Under the pieces are notes generated by a model. The model was not told the origin of the DNA, did not search any database, and saw only the letters and a list, made by a program, of their open reading frames with translations. A stretch of DNA of 64,000 nt. It comes from Streptomyces sp. NBC_01446. Lineage in GTDB: Bacteria > Actinomycetota > Actinomycetes > Streptomycetales > Streptomycetaceae. The position numbers and the translations under genes are program-made. Location: contig NZ_JAPEPO010000001.1 in assembly GCF_026340095.1 (NCBI RefSeq), forward strand, positions 3,316,501 to 3,380,500, written 5' to 3'. Positions 1-7,285 of this stretch are shown one piece after another; within the stretch, counting starts at the first letter, position 1; each line of letters starts with the position of its first letter.

Positions 1-566
1 ACCAGGGCCATGAGGCGCTTGGAGTCGGCGGCGTCGTAGATCGAGAACGACGACGTGAAGCCGAGCTTCTTCGACTCGCGGCGCAGGATACGGACGCAGG
101 CGCTGTGGAACGTCGACACCCACATCGCGTTCGCCCGCGGGCCGACGAGGGACTCGACGCGCTCCTTCATCTCGCCCGCGGCCTTGTTCGTGAACGTGAT
201 CGCGAGGATCTGGCCGGGGTGCACGCCACGCTCGCCGAGGAGATACGCGATGCGGTGCGTGAGCACGCGGGTCTTGCCGGAACCCGCGCCCGCCACGATG
301 AGCAGCGGGGAGCCGCCGTGGACGACGGCCGCCCTCTGGTTCTCGTTCAGCCCGTCGAGGAGCGCCGCCGGGTCGAGCGCGGGGCGTGGGGCGCCGTCCC
401 GGTAGTACGCGTCCCTGGCCGGGGGCACGTCGAACTTCCCGTCGAACAGGTCGTCCGGAACGTGCTCCGGAGCCGTGTCGTCCTCGGGCGGCGGCGGGGC
501 ATGCTCCTCACTGGCCTTCGAAGCCGTGAGGTCCGCCAGGAAGCTGTCGTCAAAGAGGCTGCTCAT
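1..566 (-). CDS. pcrA: ATP-dependent DNA helicase PcrA/UvrD, N-terminal part (gene runs off the window)
   Basis: Only the first ~188 codons lie in the window; the gene continues beyond base 1. After a ~60-residue acidic, Pro-rich extension comes the start of the UvrD/PcrA superfamily 1A helicase: an L-N-E-N-Q-R-A-A-V Q-motif, the Walker A loop GAGSGKT and the motif Ia segment TFTNKAAGEM. The enzyme unwinds DNA 3'-5' in repair and in removing recombination intermediates. The start is the ATG at 564-566. UvrD, Rep and PcrA are hard to separate from the N-terminus alone, but actinobacterial chromosomal copies are normally called PcrA. It is transcribed away from the NlpC/P60 gene that starts at 993. 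Confidence 0.9.
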   Translation of the reverse strand, partial: MSSLFDDSFLADLTASKASEEHAPPPPEDDTAPEHVPDDLFDGKFDVPPARDAYYRDGAPRPALDPAALLDGLNENQRAAVVHGGSPLLIVAGAGSGKTRVLTHRIAYLLGERGVHPGQILAITFTNKAAGEMKERVESLVGPRANAMWVSTFHSACVRILRRESKKLGFTSSFSIYDAADSKRLMAL

Positions 567-822
567 CGCTCTACGAGTCTAGGCCGCCCCACTGACACCC
601 ACGGCCGCCCCGGAAACTTCCCCCCGACTTCGCGGACCCGACCACCTCTCGTAGTGCGGAGATCACTCTCCGTGAGAGTTACCGGAGGTCACGAACAAGA
701 TTGCCGAAGGTCACGAAAATGTATCGGGCATATCGAACATCAACCTTCACAGCAGCCACACGCGTTGGCTAGCGTGCTCCGCGGGCCGCCCGTCCCCCCG
801 CCGGCAACCGCGCCGCGAACGG
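567..822. promoter_or_regulatory. Divergent promoter region with a direct repeat
   Basis: Non-coding DNA between pcrA (minus) and the riboswitch-controlled NlpC/P60 gene (plus). It is the least GC-rich part of this neighbourhood. The 10-mer AGGTCACGAA occurs twice, at 686-695 and 708-717, exactly 22 bp apart (two helical turns), just ahead of a relatively AT-rich stretch at 716-745 that could hold a -10 element. A regulator bound on one DNA face would fit, but which one is unknown. Confidence 0.4.
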
Positions 823-985
823 GTCGCCCCCGCTGAGTTCAGTACGCCGAGAGGCATGGAACCGGGGACCCACGACCTTTGGGGTGAATCGGCCGACGAC
901 CCGTCAGGGCGCGACCGTAGGGCAGCCTTCCGAATCTCCGCCCGAACCCGACAGCTAACCCGGTAGGCGGCCATGGGAAGGAGAC
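823..985 (+). promoter_or_regulatory. ydaO-type cyclic di-AMP riboswitch
   Basis: This leader has the conserved blocks of the ydaO/yuaA RNA family: GGGGACCCACGACC and TTTGGGGTGAATC around 872-900, then CCGAACCCGACAGCTAACC around 940-960, followed closely by the ribosome-binding site (976-983) of the NlpC/P60 gene. The family binds cyclic di-AMP and usually switches expression off. In actinobacteria it commonly precedes cell-wall hydrolase genes. Boundaries are approximate because I could not fold the RNA. Confidence 0.88.
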
Positions 986-992
986 GCGCCCC

Positions 993-2162
993 TTGGCGTC
1001 GCACCGCAAGCCGCGCAGCAGGACAGCCGGTCCCCGCACGGCCCCCGTCGTCGGAATCACCACGGCGGCCCTCACCTCCATAGCCCTGCTCTCGCAGAGC
1101 GCGACCGCCGCCCCCTCCGCGCCGCCGAAGCCGAGCCTGGAAGAGGTCCAGAAGAAGGTCGACACCCTCTACCACCAGGCGGGCGTCGCCACGGAGAAGT
1201 ACAACGCGGCCAAGGAGCGCACCACCAAGCAGCAGAAGCGCGTCGGCGACCTGCTCGACGACGTCGCGCAGCGCACCGAGAAGCTCAACAAGGCCCGCCA
1301 GGAGCTCGGCACCTTCGCCGCCGCCCAGTACCGCACCGGCGCCGTCTCCGACACCGCGACGCTGCTCCTCGCCGACGACGCGCAGGACTACTTCGACCAG
1401 GACCAGCTGATGAGCCGGCTCACGAGCCGCCAGAAGAAGGCCGTCGACGACTACCAGACCGAGCAGGCCGCCACCACGAAGAAGCGCACCGAGGCGGCCA
1501 AGAGCCTGGAGACTCTGACCACTTCGCAGGCCACGCTCAGGAGCACGAAGAGGGACGTCCAGCAGAAGCTCGGCGACGCCCGCGAACTCCTGTCGAAGCT
1601 GACCGCCGAGGAGAAGGCGCGCCTCGCGGCGATCGAGAAGAAGAAGCAGGAGGCCGCCAGGAAGAAGGCGGAGGAGCTGGCGCGTCAGCAGGCCGAGGCG
1701 GAGGCCAAGCGCAAGGCGGCCGAGGAGGCACGCCAGAAGGAGAACCCGAGCACGGGCAGCGGATCCGGCACGGGTACGGGTACGGGCTCCGGCAGCACCG
1801 GCAGCGGCTACGCCGCCAAGGCCGCGAAGGTCATCGCCTTCGCCGAGTCCCAGATGGGCAAGCCGTACGTGTGGGGCGCCACGGGCCCGGACTCCTACGA
1901 CTGCTCGGGCCTCACGCAGGCCGCGTGGAAGGCGGCCGGCATCTCGCTGCCGCGCACGACCTGGGACCAGGTCAAGGTCGGAACGACCGTCACCACGGCC
2001 AACGCCCAGCCCGGCGACCTGGTCTTCTTCTACGACGACATCAGCCACGTCGGCATCTACATCGGCGACGGCAAGATGATCCACGCCCCGAAGCCGGGCG
2101 CGAACGTCCGCGTCGAGTCCATCTACTACATGCCGATCCACAGCGTGGTGCGCCCCGCCTGA
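993..2162 (+). CDS. Secreted NlpC/P60 peptidoglycan endopeptidase
   Basis: 389-residue secreted cell-wall hydrolase. An N-terminal signal sequence ends near Ala-Thr-Ala-Ala, followed by a long coiled coil (about residues 45-245, rich in Lys, Glu and Gln), a Gly/Ser/Thr linker and a C-terminal NlpC/P60 domain (about 270-389). The catalytic residues are visible: Cys304 in YDCSGL, His352 in SHVGIY and His364 in IHAPKP. By family the enzyme cleaves D-gamma-glutamyl-diamino-acid bonds in stem peptides, and the coiled coil resembles that of RipA-type hydrolases that need an activator. The TTG start at 993 is supported by GGAAGGAG at 976-983. The c-di-AMP riboswitch just upstream makes expression likely to follow c-di-AMP level. 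Confidence 0.9.
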   Translation: MASHRKPRSRTAGPRTAPVVGITTAALTSIALLSQSATAAPSAPPKPSLEEVQKKVDTLYHQAGVATEKYNAAKERTTKQQKRVGDLLDDVAQRTEKLNKARQELGTFAAAQYRTGAVSDTATLLLADDAQDYFDQDQLMSRLTSRQKKAVDDYQTEQAATTKKRTEAAKSLETLTTSQATLRSTKRDVQQKLGDARELLSKLTAEEKARLAAIEKKKQEAARKKAEELARQQAEAEAKRKAAEEARQKENPSTGSGSGTGTGTGSGSTGSGYAAKAAKVIAFAESQMGKPYVWGATGPDSYDCSGLTQAAWKAAGISLPRTTWDQVKVGTTVTTANAQPGDLVFFYDDISHVGIYIGDGKMIHAPKPGANVRVESIYYMPIHSVVRPA

Positions 2163-2172
2163 CCACCTTCGT

Positions 2173-2212
2173 GGGGTTACGTTCGGGCGGTGCGCGGCCC
2201 GAACGCAACCCC
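2173..2212 (+). terminator. Hairpin after the NlpC/P60 gene, enclosing the next start codon
   Basis: Inverted repeat with arms 2173-2188 and 2197-2212 (GGGGTTACGTTCGGGC against GCCCGAACGCAACCCC, one A:C mismatch) and an 8-base loop. It lies 10 bases after the NlpC/P60 stop. The loop contains the only usable start codon (GTG 2190) of the following gene, so it may be a terminator, a translational-control hairpin, or both. Confidence 0.55.
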
Positions 2213-3137
2213 AGGTCCCGGACCCACGTGGTCCCAGCTCCCGCCGGCCGCCGGTGCCGCCGTCATGGCCACCGGCATCATCTCGGTCGGCCTGAACCTG
2301 ACCGGTCACTCGGTGCTGTCCGGCATCATGCTGGCGCTCGCCGCCGCCCTCTGGCTGGTCCTCGCGGCGGACTTCGCGAGCCGGCTGCTGCGGGAGCGCG
2401 ACCGCTGGCAGTCCGAGGCCGACACCCCGCCCGCGCTCACCGCGGTCGCGGCGACCACGGTCCTCGGCACCCGGATCTCCATGTTCGGCTGGCAGACCCT
2501 GGCCGAGGCGCTCCTCGCCCTGGCCGTGCTCGTCTGGCCGGTGCTCCTCATCAACGTCGTACGGCACTGGAAGCCGCGGATGCCGGGGGGCGTGTTCCTC
2601 GGCTGTGTCGCGACGCAGGGCCTCGTCGTCCTGGCGGCGACGCTCGCGCCCGCGGTCGGCGCGCACTGGCTCGCGTACACGGGGATGGTGCTCTTCTGGG
2701 GCGGGGTCGTCCTGTACTGCTTCGCGCTGCTCCACTTCGACCTGCGCGAGGTGGCCTCCGGTGCCGGGGACCAGTGGGTCGCGGGCGGCGCGCTCGCCAT
2801 CTCCGCACTCGCCGCGTCGAAGCTCGTCGCGACGGGCCTGTGGAACGAGGACGACACGGACGTCCTGCGCACCATGAGCTTCCTGCTGCTCGCGCTCGAT
2901 GTGGCCTGGTACGTCGTGCTGGCGCTGGCGGAGCTGCGGTGGCCCAGGCCGCGTTACGACGTGCGGCGCTGGTCGACGGTCTTCCCGATGGGAATGACAG
3001 CGGCGGCAGCACTGTCCGTGAGCGCCGCCGCCGATGTGCCCTGGCTCAAGGGGCCGGGGCAGGTACTGGTGTGGATCGCGGTGGCCGCGTGGCTCGCCAC
3101 CCTGTTCGGGACGTTCAGGTCCCGAACACCCGCCTGA
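2190..3137 (+). CDS. TDT/SLAC1-family membrane transporter-like protein
   Basis: 315-residue protein with about ten hydrophobic segments. The opening membrane segment has A-A-V-M-A-T-G-I-I-S-V-G, close to the signature of the tellurite-resistance/dicarboxylate transporter (TehA, SLAC1) family of anion channels and carriers. The length fits the family (about 310-380). GTG 2190 is the only in-frame start before the conserved first helix (next ATG 2265), and the preceding in-frame stop is the NlpC/P60 stop at 2160-2162. No Shine-Dalgarno sequence is visible, so a leaderless or structured start is likely. The substrate cannot be told from sequence. It has no functional link to the flanking genes that I can see. 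Confidence 0.68.
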   Translation: MRGPNATPGPGPTWSQLPPAAGAAVMATGIISVGLNLTGHSVLSGIMLALAAALWLVLAADFASRLLRERDRWQSEADTPPALTAVAATTVLGTRISMFGWQTLAEALLALAVLVWPVLLINVVRHWKPRMPGGVFLGCVATQGLVVLAATLAPAVGAHWLAYTGMVLFWGGVVLYCFALLHFDLREVASGAGDQWVAGGALAISALAASKLVATGLWNEDDTDVLRTMSFLLLALDVAWYVVLALAELRWPRPRYDVRRWSTVFPMGMTAAAALSVSAAADVPWLKGPGQVLVWIAVAAWLATLFGTFRSRTPA

Positions 3138-3226
3138 CTCAGGTCCAGAGGACCGTGACGGCTCAGGTCCAGAGGGGCGTGACGGCTCAGGTCCAGAGGG
3201 GCGTGACGGCTCAGGTCCAGAGGACC
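3135..3226. repeat. Four 24-bp tandem copies of the downstream gene's 3' end
   Basis: Three full units at 3155-3178, 3179-3202 and 3203-3226, plus a partial one ending at 3154. The unit reads GTGACGGCTCAGGTCCAGAG plus four bases. On the minus strand the unit carries the last codons and stop (TCA at 3211-3213) of the membrane protein gene that ends here. The extra copies lie beyond that stop and reach the stop codon (3135-3137) of the convergent transporter gene. Confidence 0.9.
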
Positions 3227-3564
3227 GCGATGAAGATGTTCGCGGTGGTCAGGAGGCCGACGAGGCCGAACAGGCCCTTGTCCACCTTCTCGTCGTCCCG
3301 CTTCACGTACACGAGGCCGAGGATCACGATCAGCAGCGCGAGCTTCACGCCGATCTTGATGTTGTTGACGGTGTTGCCGTCGGCCTGATTCAGGCCCACG
3401 AGGACGACACCCGTGACCAGCATGGTCAGCGCACCGTGCAGCATCGCCGGGACGAACCGGGCCGTTCCCTTGCCCATCGCCTTCATCTGGGTGAGGAACC
3501 CACCGAGGAGCGAGGCGATGCCGATGATGTGCAGGCCGACGAAGAGGTGGATGAGTACGTCCAT
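3211..3564 (-). CDS. Small four-helix integral membrane protein, unknown function
   Basis: 117 residues when started at the ATG 3562-3564 (protein begins MDVLIHLFVGLHIIG). There are four hydrophobic segments at about residues 4-22, 38-55, 68-86 and 98-115, with short polar loops; nearly the whole protein is membrane. The second half of the minus-strand open frame upstream of this ATG is low-complexity and unlikely to be translated. I recognise it only as a conserved hypothetical of the type found in actinobacteria. Its C-terminal codons and stop belong to a 24-bp unit repeated downstream. Confidence 0.7.
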   Translation of the reverse strand: MDVLIHLFVGLHIIGIASLLGGFLTQMKAMGKGTARFVPAMLHGALTMLVTGVVLVGLNQADGNTVNNIKIGVKLALLIVILGLVYVKRDDEKVDKGLFGLVGLLTTANIFIAVLWT

Positions 3565-3779
3565 GACCGGCGAGCCTAGCCGGGGCCTCACTGCCCCCAT
3601 GAACCGGCCCGCACCGATCCCTCGCCGGTCACATACGGTCACACGCGGAACACAGGGGCCAGTTGCGGACAATCCGTCACCAAGCCGTGACGGTCAGGTT
3701 TAGCGTCCTTCCTCAGGTGACCGGCTCCCCACCGCCGCCCCGCTCGGGGGCGGTAGTCGGGCACCTACCGCCGAGAAAG

Positions 3780-3822
3780 GTCCGGCGGCGGCCCGCTTCC
3801 CCTGTGCGGGCCGCCGCCGGAC
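3780..3822 (+). promoter_or_regulatory. Perfect 17-bp-stem hairpin in the leader of the second NlpC/P60 gene
   Basis: Arms 3780-3796 and 3806-3822 are perfectly complementary (17 bp) around a 9-base loop, 36 bases before the GTG start. A second GC-rich inverted repeat lies just upstream at about 3730-3754. No T-tract follows, so this may be an attenuator, a processing site or an RNA-stability element. I do not see the conserved ydaO blocks found in front of the paralogous gene at 993. Confidence 0.5.
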
Positions 3823-3857
3823 GCGTAAGCAGTACGTACCGGAAGGACGTGCCCCTC

Positions 3858-4928
3858 GTGTCGGCAGCGCACCGCAAGCCCCGACAGCGCTCGCTCACCG
3901 GCCCCACGGCCCGCACCGCGGCGACCCTCGCTCTCGCCTCCGCGGCGACCGCCACCGCCCTGGACGGCGCGGCGCACGCGGACCCCTGGCTCACCCCCAG
4001 CCAGGTGAAGGCGAAGGTCGACCGGCTCTACCAGGAGGCCGAGAAGGCCACCGAGAAGTACAACGGCGCCCAGGAGAAGGCGGACAAGGCCGAGAAGAAG
4101 CTCGGCTCCCTGCGTGACGAGGCGGCCCGCAGGACGGACCGGCTCAACACCCAGCGCGAGGCGCTCGGTTCGGCCGCGGCCGCGCAGTACCGCACCGGCG
4201 CCCTCGACCCGGCGGTCCAACTCGTCCTGTCCTCCGACCCCGCCCGGTACCTCGACAACGCGGCGCTCGCCGACCGGCTCGGCACCCGGCAGGCCTCCGC
4301 GGTGGGGCGCGTGCAGCGCGAGCTCCGGCAGATCGAACAGCTGCGCTCCGAGGCCGATGGCCGGCTCACCGAGCTGCGCAAGCGGCAGGGCGAGCTGAAG
4401 AAGCAGAAGAAGGCGGTCACCGGGAAGCTGGCCGAGGCGAAGCGTCTGCTCGACCAGCTTCCGGCGGCCGAGCGTGCCGGCGTCGGAGCGGGCGCCGGCG
4501 ACACCGGCGCGGCCGACCGCGTCTCCCGCTCGGACTCCTCCCGCGACATGCCGTCGGGCGCCCTCCCGAAGGCTCCGGACTCCCGCACGGCGGCGGCCAT
4601 CGCCTACGCCTACGACGCCCTCGGCAGCCCCTACGTGTGGGGCGCCACGGGCCCGAACGCCTTCGACTGCTCCGGCCTCACCCAGGCCGCGTACCGCTCC
4701 GCGGGCATCTCCCTGCCACGCACGACGTACTCCCAGATCAATGCGGGCCCGCGCATCCCCCGCTCCCAACTGCAGCCGGGTGACCTGGTGTTCTTCTACT
4801 CGGGCATCAGCCACGTGGGTATCTACATCGGCGGCGGCAAGATGATCCACGCACCGAACCCGAGCGCGCCGGTACGCATCGCGCCGATCGACCAGATGCC
4901 TTTTGCGGGGGCTACGCGAGTGGCGTGA
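3858..4928 (+). CDS. Secreted NlpC/P60 peptidoglycan endopeptidase, second copy
   Basis: 356-residue paralogue of the gene at 993. It has the same order of parts: signal peptide ending near AAHA, a coiled coil (about residues 35-200) with near-identical phrases such as EKATEKYNGAQEK, a linker, and an NlpC/P60 domain with Cys271 (FDCSGL), His319 (SHVGIY) and the IHAPNP segment. GTG 3858 is chosen because GGAAGGA at 3841-3847 sits at the same spacing as in the paralogue and the following residues (SAAHRKPR against ASHRKPR) align; GTG 3849 is too close to that site. It lacks the c-di-AMP riboswitch but has a strong leader hairpin, so the two hydrolases are probably regulated differently. Confidence 0.88.
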   Translation: MSAAHRKPRQRSLTGPTARTAATLALASAATATALDGAAHADPWLTPSQVKAKVDRLYQEAEKATEKYNGAQEKADKAEKKLGSLRDEAARRTDRLNTQREALGSAAAAQYRTGALDPAVQLVLSSDPARYLDNAALADRLGTRQASAVGRVQRELRQIEQLRSEADGRLTELRKRQGELKKQKKAVTGKLAEAKRLLDQLPAAERAGVGAGAGDTGAADRVSRSDSSRDMPSGALPKAPDSRTAAAIAYAYDALGSPYVWGATGPNAFDCSGLTQAAYRSAGISLPRTTYSQINAGPRIPRSQLQPGDLVFFYSGISHVGIYIGGGKMIHAPNPSAPVRIAPIDQMPFAGATRVA

Positions 4929-4937
4929 GCCGGTGCG

Positions 4938-5063
4938 GTGGGCGCGGCGGGCATCATCCTCTGGCTGACGGCTCTCATGGGCGTCACGAAGACGCTGGGC
5001 CACTACCGCTGGGCGGTGCGGAGGCTGAGCCCGGCGTCGGCACGGGGCGGCGCGCACCGCTGA
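4938..5063 (+). CDS. Possible small membrane protein (41 aa)
   Basis: A 41-codon frame starting at GTG 4938, ten bases after the NlpC/P60 stop, encodes one hydrophobic helix (GIILWLTALMGV) followed by a basic tail rich in Arg and ending at TGA 5061-5063. Composition and topology suit a small inner-membrane peptide. There is no convincing ribosome-binding site, so translation would depend on coupling to the upstream gene. I do not recognise a family. Confidence 0.3.
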   Translation: MGAAGIILWLTALMGVTKTLGHYRWAVRRLSPASARGGAHR

Positions 5064-5087
5064 CGGCGCGCGCCCGGCCCGGGGACG

Positions 5088-5813
5088 TCACACCAAGCGT
5101 CGCGCCGTAGCCCACCGCGTCAGCTCATGGCGGTTCGACAGCTGGAGCTTCCTCAGGACCGCCGAGACGTGGGACTCGACCGTCTTGACGGAGATGAACA
5201 GCTGCTTGGCGATCTCCTTGTACGCGTAGCCGCGGGCGATGAGGCGCAGGACCTCGCGCTCGCGCTGCGTCAGACGGTCGAGGTCCTCGTCGACCGGCGG
5301 AGCGTCCGTCGAAGCGAACGCGTCGAGGACGAAACCCGCGAGGCGCGGCGAGAAGACCGCGTCGCCGTCCTGGACGCGGAAGATCGAGTCGACCAGGTCC
5401 GTGCCGGTGATCGTCTTGGTGACGTACCCGCGGGCGCCGCCTCGGATGACGCCGATGACATCCTCCGCCGCGTCCGAGACGGACAGGGCCAGGAAGCGGA
5501 CCGGGTTGTCGGCGGCCGCCATCAACGGGGCACAGCGGCGCAGGACTTCGACGCCGCCGCCACCGGGAAGGTGCACGTCGAGGAGGACGACCTCGGGGCG
5601 CGTGGCCGTGATGACCGTGACCGCCTGGTCCACGTCCGCGGCTTCGCCGACCACCTCGACACCCGTCGTCTCCGTGCGGCCGATCTCCGCCTGGACGCCG
5701 GTGCGGAACATCCGGTGGTCGTCGACAAGGACCACGCGTGCGTGACGGCCGACCGGCTCCGTCTCCGGTGCGCTCGCCGCTGTCGCGTCAGGCTTGACCT
5801 GCTCGTCACTCAT
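5088..5813 (-). CDS. NarL/LuxR-type response regulator of a LiaSR-like system
   Basis: 241-residue two-domain regulator. The receiver domain (about residues 24-145) has the acidic pair DD at 31-32, the phospho-acceptor Asp79 in VVLLDVHLPG and the conserved Lys in YVTKTITG. The C-terminal LuxR helix-turn-helix (about 175-238) reads LTQREREVLRLIARGY and then KTVESHVSAVLRKL. The start ATG at 5811-5813 overlaps the stop of the kinase gene (ATGA overlap), so the pair is translationally coupled. With the PspC-domain kinase and the divergent PspC/LiaF-like protein it forms a cell-envelope-stress module like LiaFSR. The direct DNA targets cannot be read here. Confidence 0.9.
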   Translation of the reverse strand: MSDEQVKPDATAASAPETEPVGRHARVVLVDDHRMFRTGVQAEIGRTETTGVEVVGEAADVDQAVTVITATRPEVVLLDVHLPGGGGVEVLRRCAPLMAAADNPVRFLALSVSDAAEDVIGVIRGGARGYVTKTITGTDLVDSIFRVQDGDAVFSPRLAGFVLDAFASTDAPPVDEDLDRLTQREREVLRLIARGYAYKEIAKQLFISVKTVESHVSAVLRKLQLSNRHELTRWATARRLV

Positions 5814-7114
5814 GGGGTCTTCTCCGCCCTCTTCATGGTCAGTTCGACCTCCGTGCCGCCGTCCGGCACCGCGCGCAGCCGCGCCGTGCCGCCGTTGCGC
5901 TCCATCCGGCCGATGATCGATTCTCGTACGCCCATCCGGTCCGCGGGAATCGAGTCGAGGTCGAAGCCGGGGCCCCGGTCGCGTACGGACACGAACACCG
6001 TCTCCTCCTCGACCTCGGCATAGACCTGGACCGCACCGCCCTCGCCACCGTACTTGGCGGCATTCACCATCGCTTCCCGCGCGGCCTGCATCTGTGCCGA
6101 GAGACCGTCGTCGAGCGGGCAGTCGCCGACCACCACGACCTCGAGGGGCACTCCGTGCTTGTCCTCGACCTCGGCCGCGCTGCGCTTGACCGCCTCCGCG
6201 ACCGTGCCGGGTTCCTCCGCCTCGTCCTTCCCGTTCCCCTCCGGTCTGTAGAGCCAGGCCCGCAGGTCGCGCTCCTGGGCACGGGCGAGGCGCCGCACCT
6301 CGCTCGCACTCTCCGCGTTCCGCTGGATCAGCGTGAGCGTGTGCAGCACCGAGTCGTGGACATGGGCCGCGACCTCGGCCCGCTCCTGCGCGCGGATCCG
6401 CATGAGGCGTTCCTCGGACAGATCCTGCGTCATGCGCACGAGATAGGGGCCGGCGAGGAGTGCGATTCCGACGAGGACGGCGAGGGCGGCCTGAAGGATG
6501 GAGCCGAGGTGCTCGGCCGACCCCTGGAGCACAAAGATCCCGGTGACACCGGCCCCGACGAGTACGACACCGGCCGCGGCCCGCGCCAGATTCAGCGTGC
6601 GCTTGCGGCGCCCGACCTCCATCCAGCGGGCCCGGCGCGCATTGTCGGCCTGGCGCCAGACGAGCGCCACGCCCGCACCGACGAGGAGCGTCGGCCACAG
6701 ATACGCCTTCGCGTTCCCCGCCAGATTCACGTTGCCGACGAACACCATCGACACGACGACCATGAGCAGCAGGGCGACGATCTGCCCCTTGTCCGGCTTG
6801 CGGGCGACGAGTCGGCGCCGCCCGTCCTGCGCCGTCTCCGTGGTGAAGGCCGGAGGCCGCTCACTGCCCACGCCGCCGACGCCGAGCGGGACGAAGAACC
6901 AGAACGCCGCGTACAGGAGCGCGCCGAGGCCGTCCGCCATGAACAGGCCCACGAAGACCAGCCGCACCCAGATCACGGGCAGGCCGAGATGCCCGGCGAG
7001 CCCCCGCGCCACTCCACCGAGCCAGCGTCCGTCGCTGGAGCGGTAGAGCTTGCGCGGCGGCCGCGGGACGTCAACGGGGGGTGCTGCGGCTTCCGGCATG
7101 CCATTGATGGTCAC
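5810..7114 (-). CDS. PspC-domain sensor histidine kinase (LiaS-like)
   Basis: 434 residues. An N-terminal PspC domain (about 20-90) has the signature L-Y-R-S-S-D-G-R-W-L-G-G-V-A-R-G-L-A. Further membrane segments cover about 120-210, then comes a HisKA_3-type dimerisation helix with His in A-A-H-V-H-D-S-V-L-H-T-L, and a C-terminal HATPase domain with the N box REAMVNAAKYG and the G box DRGPGFDL. It should autophosphorylate on histidine and pass the phosphate to the overlapping regulator at 5088. The GTG start at 7112-7114 is the longest option; ATG 7099 is possible and neither has a strong ribosome-binding site. The PspC part suggests sensing of membrane state, possibly through the divergent PspC protein. 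Confidence 0.87.
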   Translation of the reverse strand: MTINGMPEAAAPPVDVPRPPRKLYRSSDGRWLGGVARGLAGHLGLPVIWVRLVFVGLFMADGLGALLYAAFWFFVPLGVGGVGSERPPAFTTETAQDGRRRLVARKPDKGQIVALLLMVVVSMVFVGNVNLAGNAKAYLWPTLLVGAGVALVWRQADNARRARWMEVGRRKRTLNLARAAAGVVLVGAGVTGIFVLQGSAEHLGSILQAALAVLVGIALLAGPYLVRMTQDLSEERLMRIRAQERAEVAAHVHDSVLHTLTLIQRNAESASEVRRLARAQERDLRAWLYRPEGNGKDEAEEPGTVAEAVKRSAAEVEDKHGVPLEVVVVGDCPLDDGLSAQMQAAREAMVNAAKYGGEGGAVQVYAEVEEETVFVSVRDRGPGFDLDSIPADRMGVRESIIGRMERNGGTARLRAVPDGGTEVELTMKRAEKTP

Positions 7115-7285
7115 ACGTGGGGCGGACCCCGGGCATCAGGGTTGAGCCCGGAGACTCCCCTGATCTCCGGCCCCGCCCCGAGGCTGATCTCCGGCCCGGC
7201 CCCGAGCGCCGTCAGGGGCGATTTCAGGGTTCGTCCAGGGTCGTCCCGACTGCCGCGGCGGACCTGCGCCCGTCACCATGGACGC

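Noticed and set aside
3135..3226. CRISPR array
   Set aside because: Units are head-to-tail without unique spacers and carry a gene's stop codon.
3700..3857. Second ydaO riboswitch in front of the second NlpC/P60 gene
   Set aside because: None of the conserved sequence blocks seen at 823-985 is present.
6155..7285. N-terminal extension of the PspC/LiaF-like protein
   Set aside because: It runs antisense through the kinase gene; the translated part has no PspC features and the real start is at 7286.
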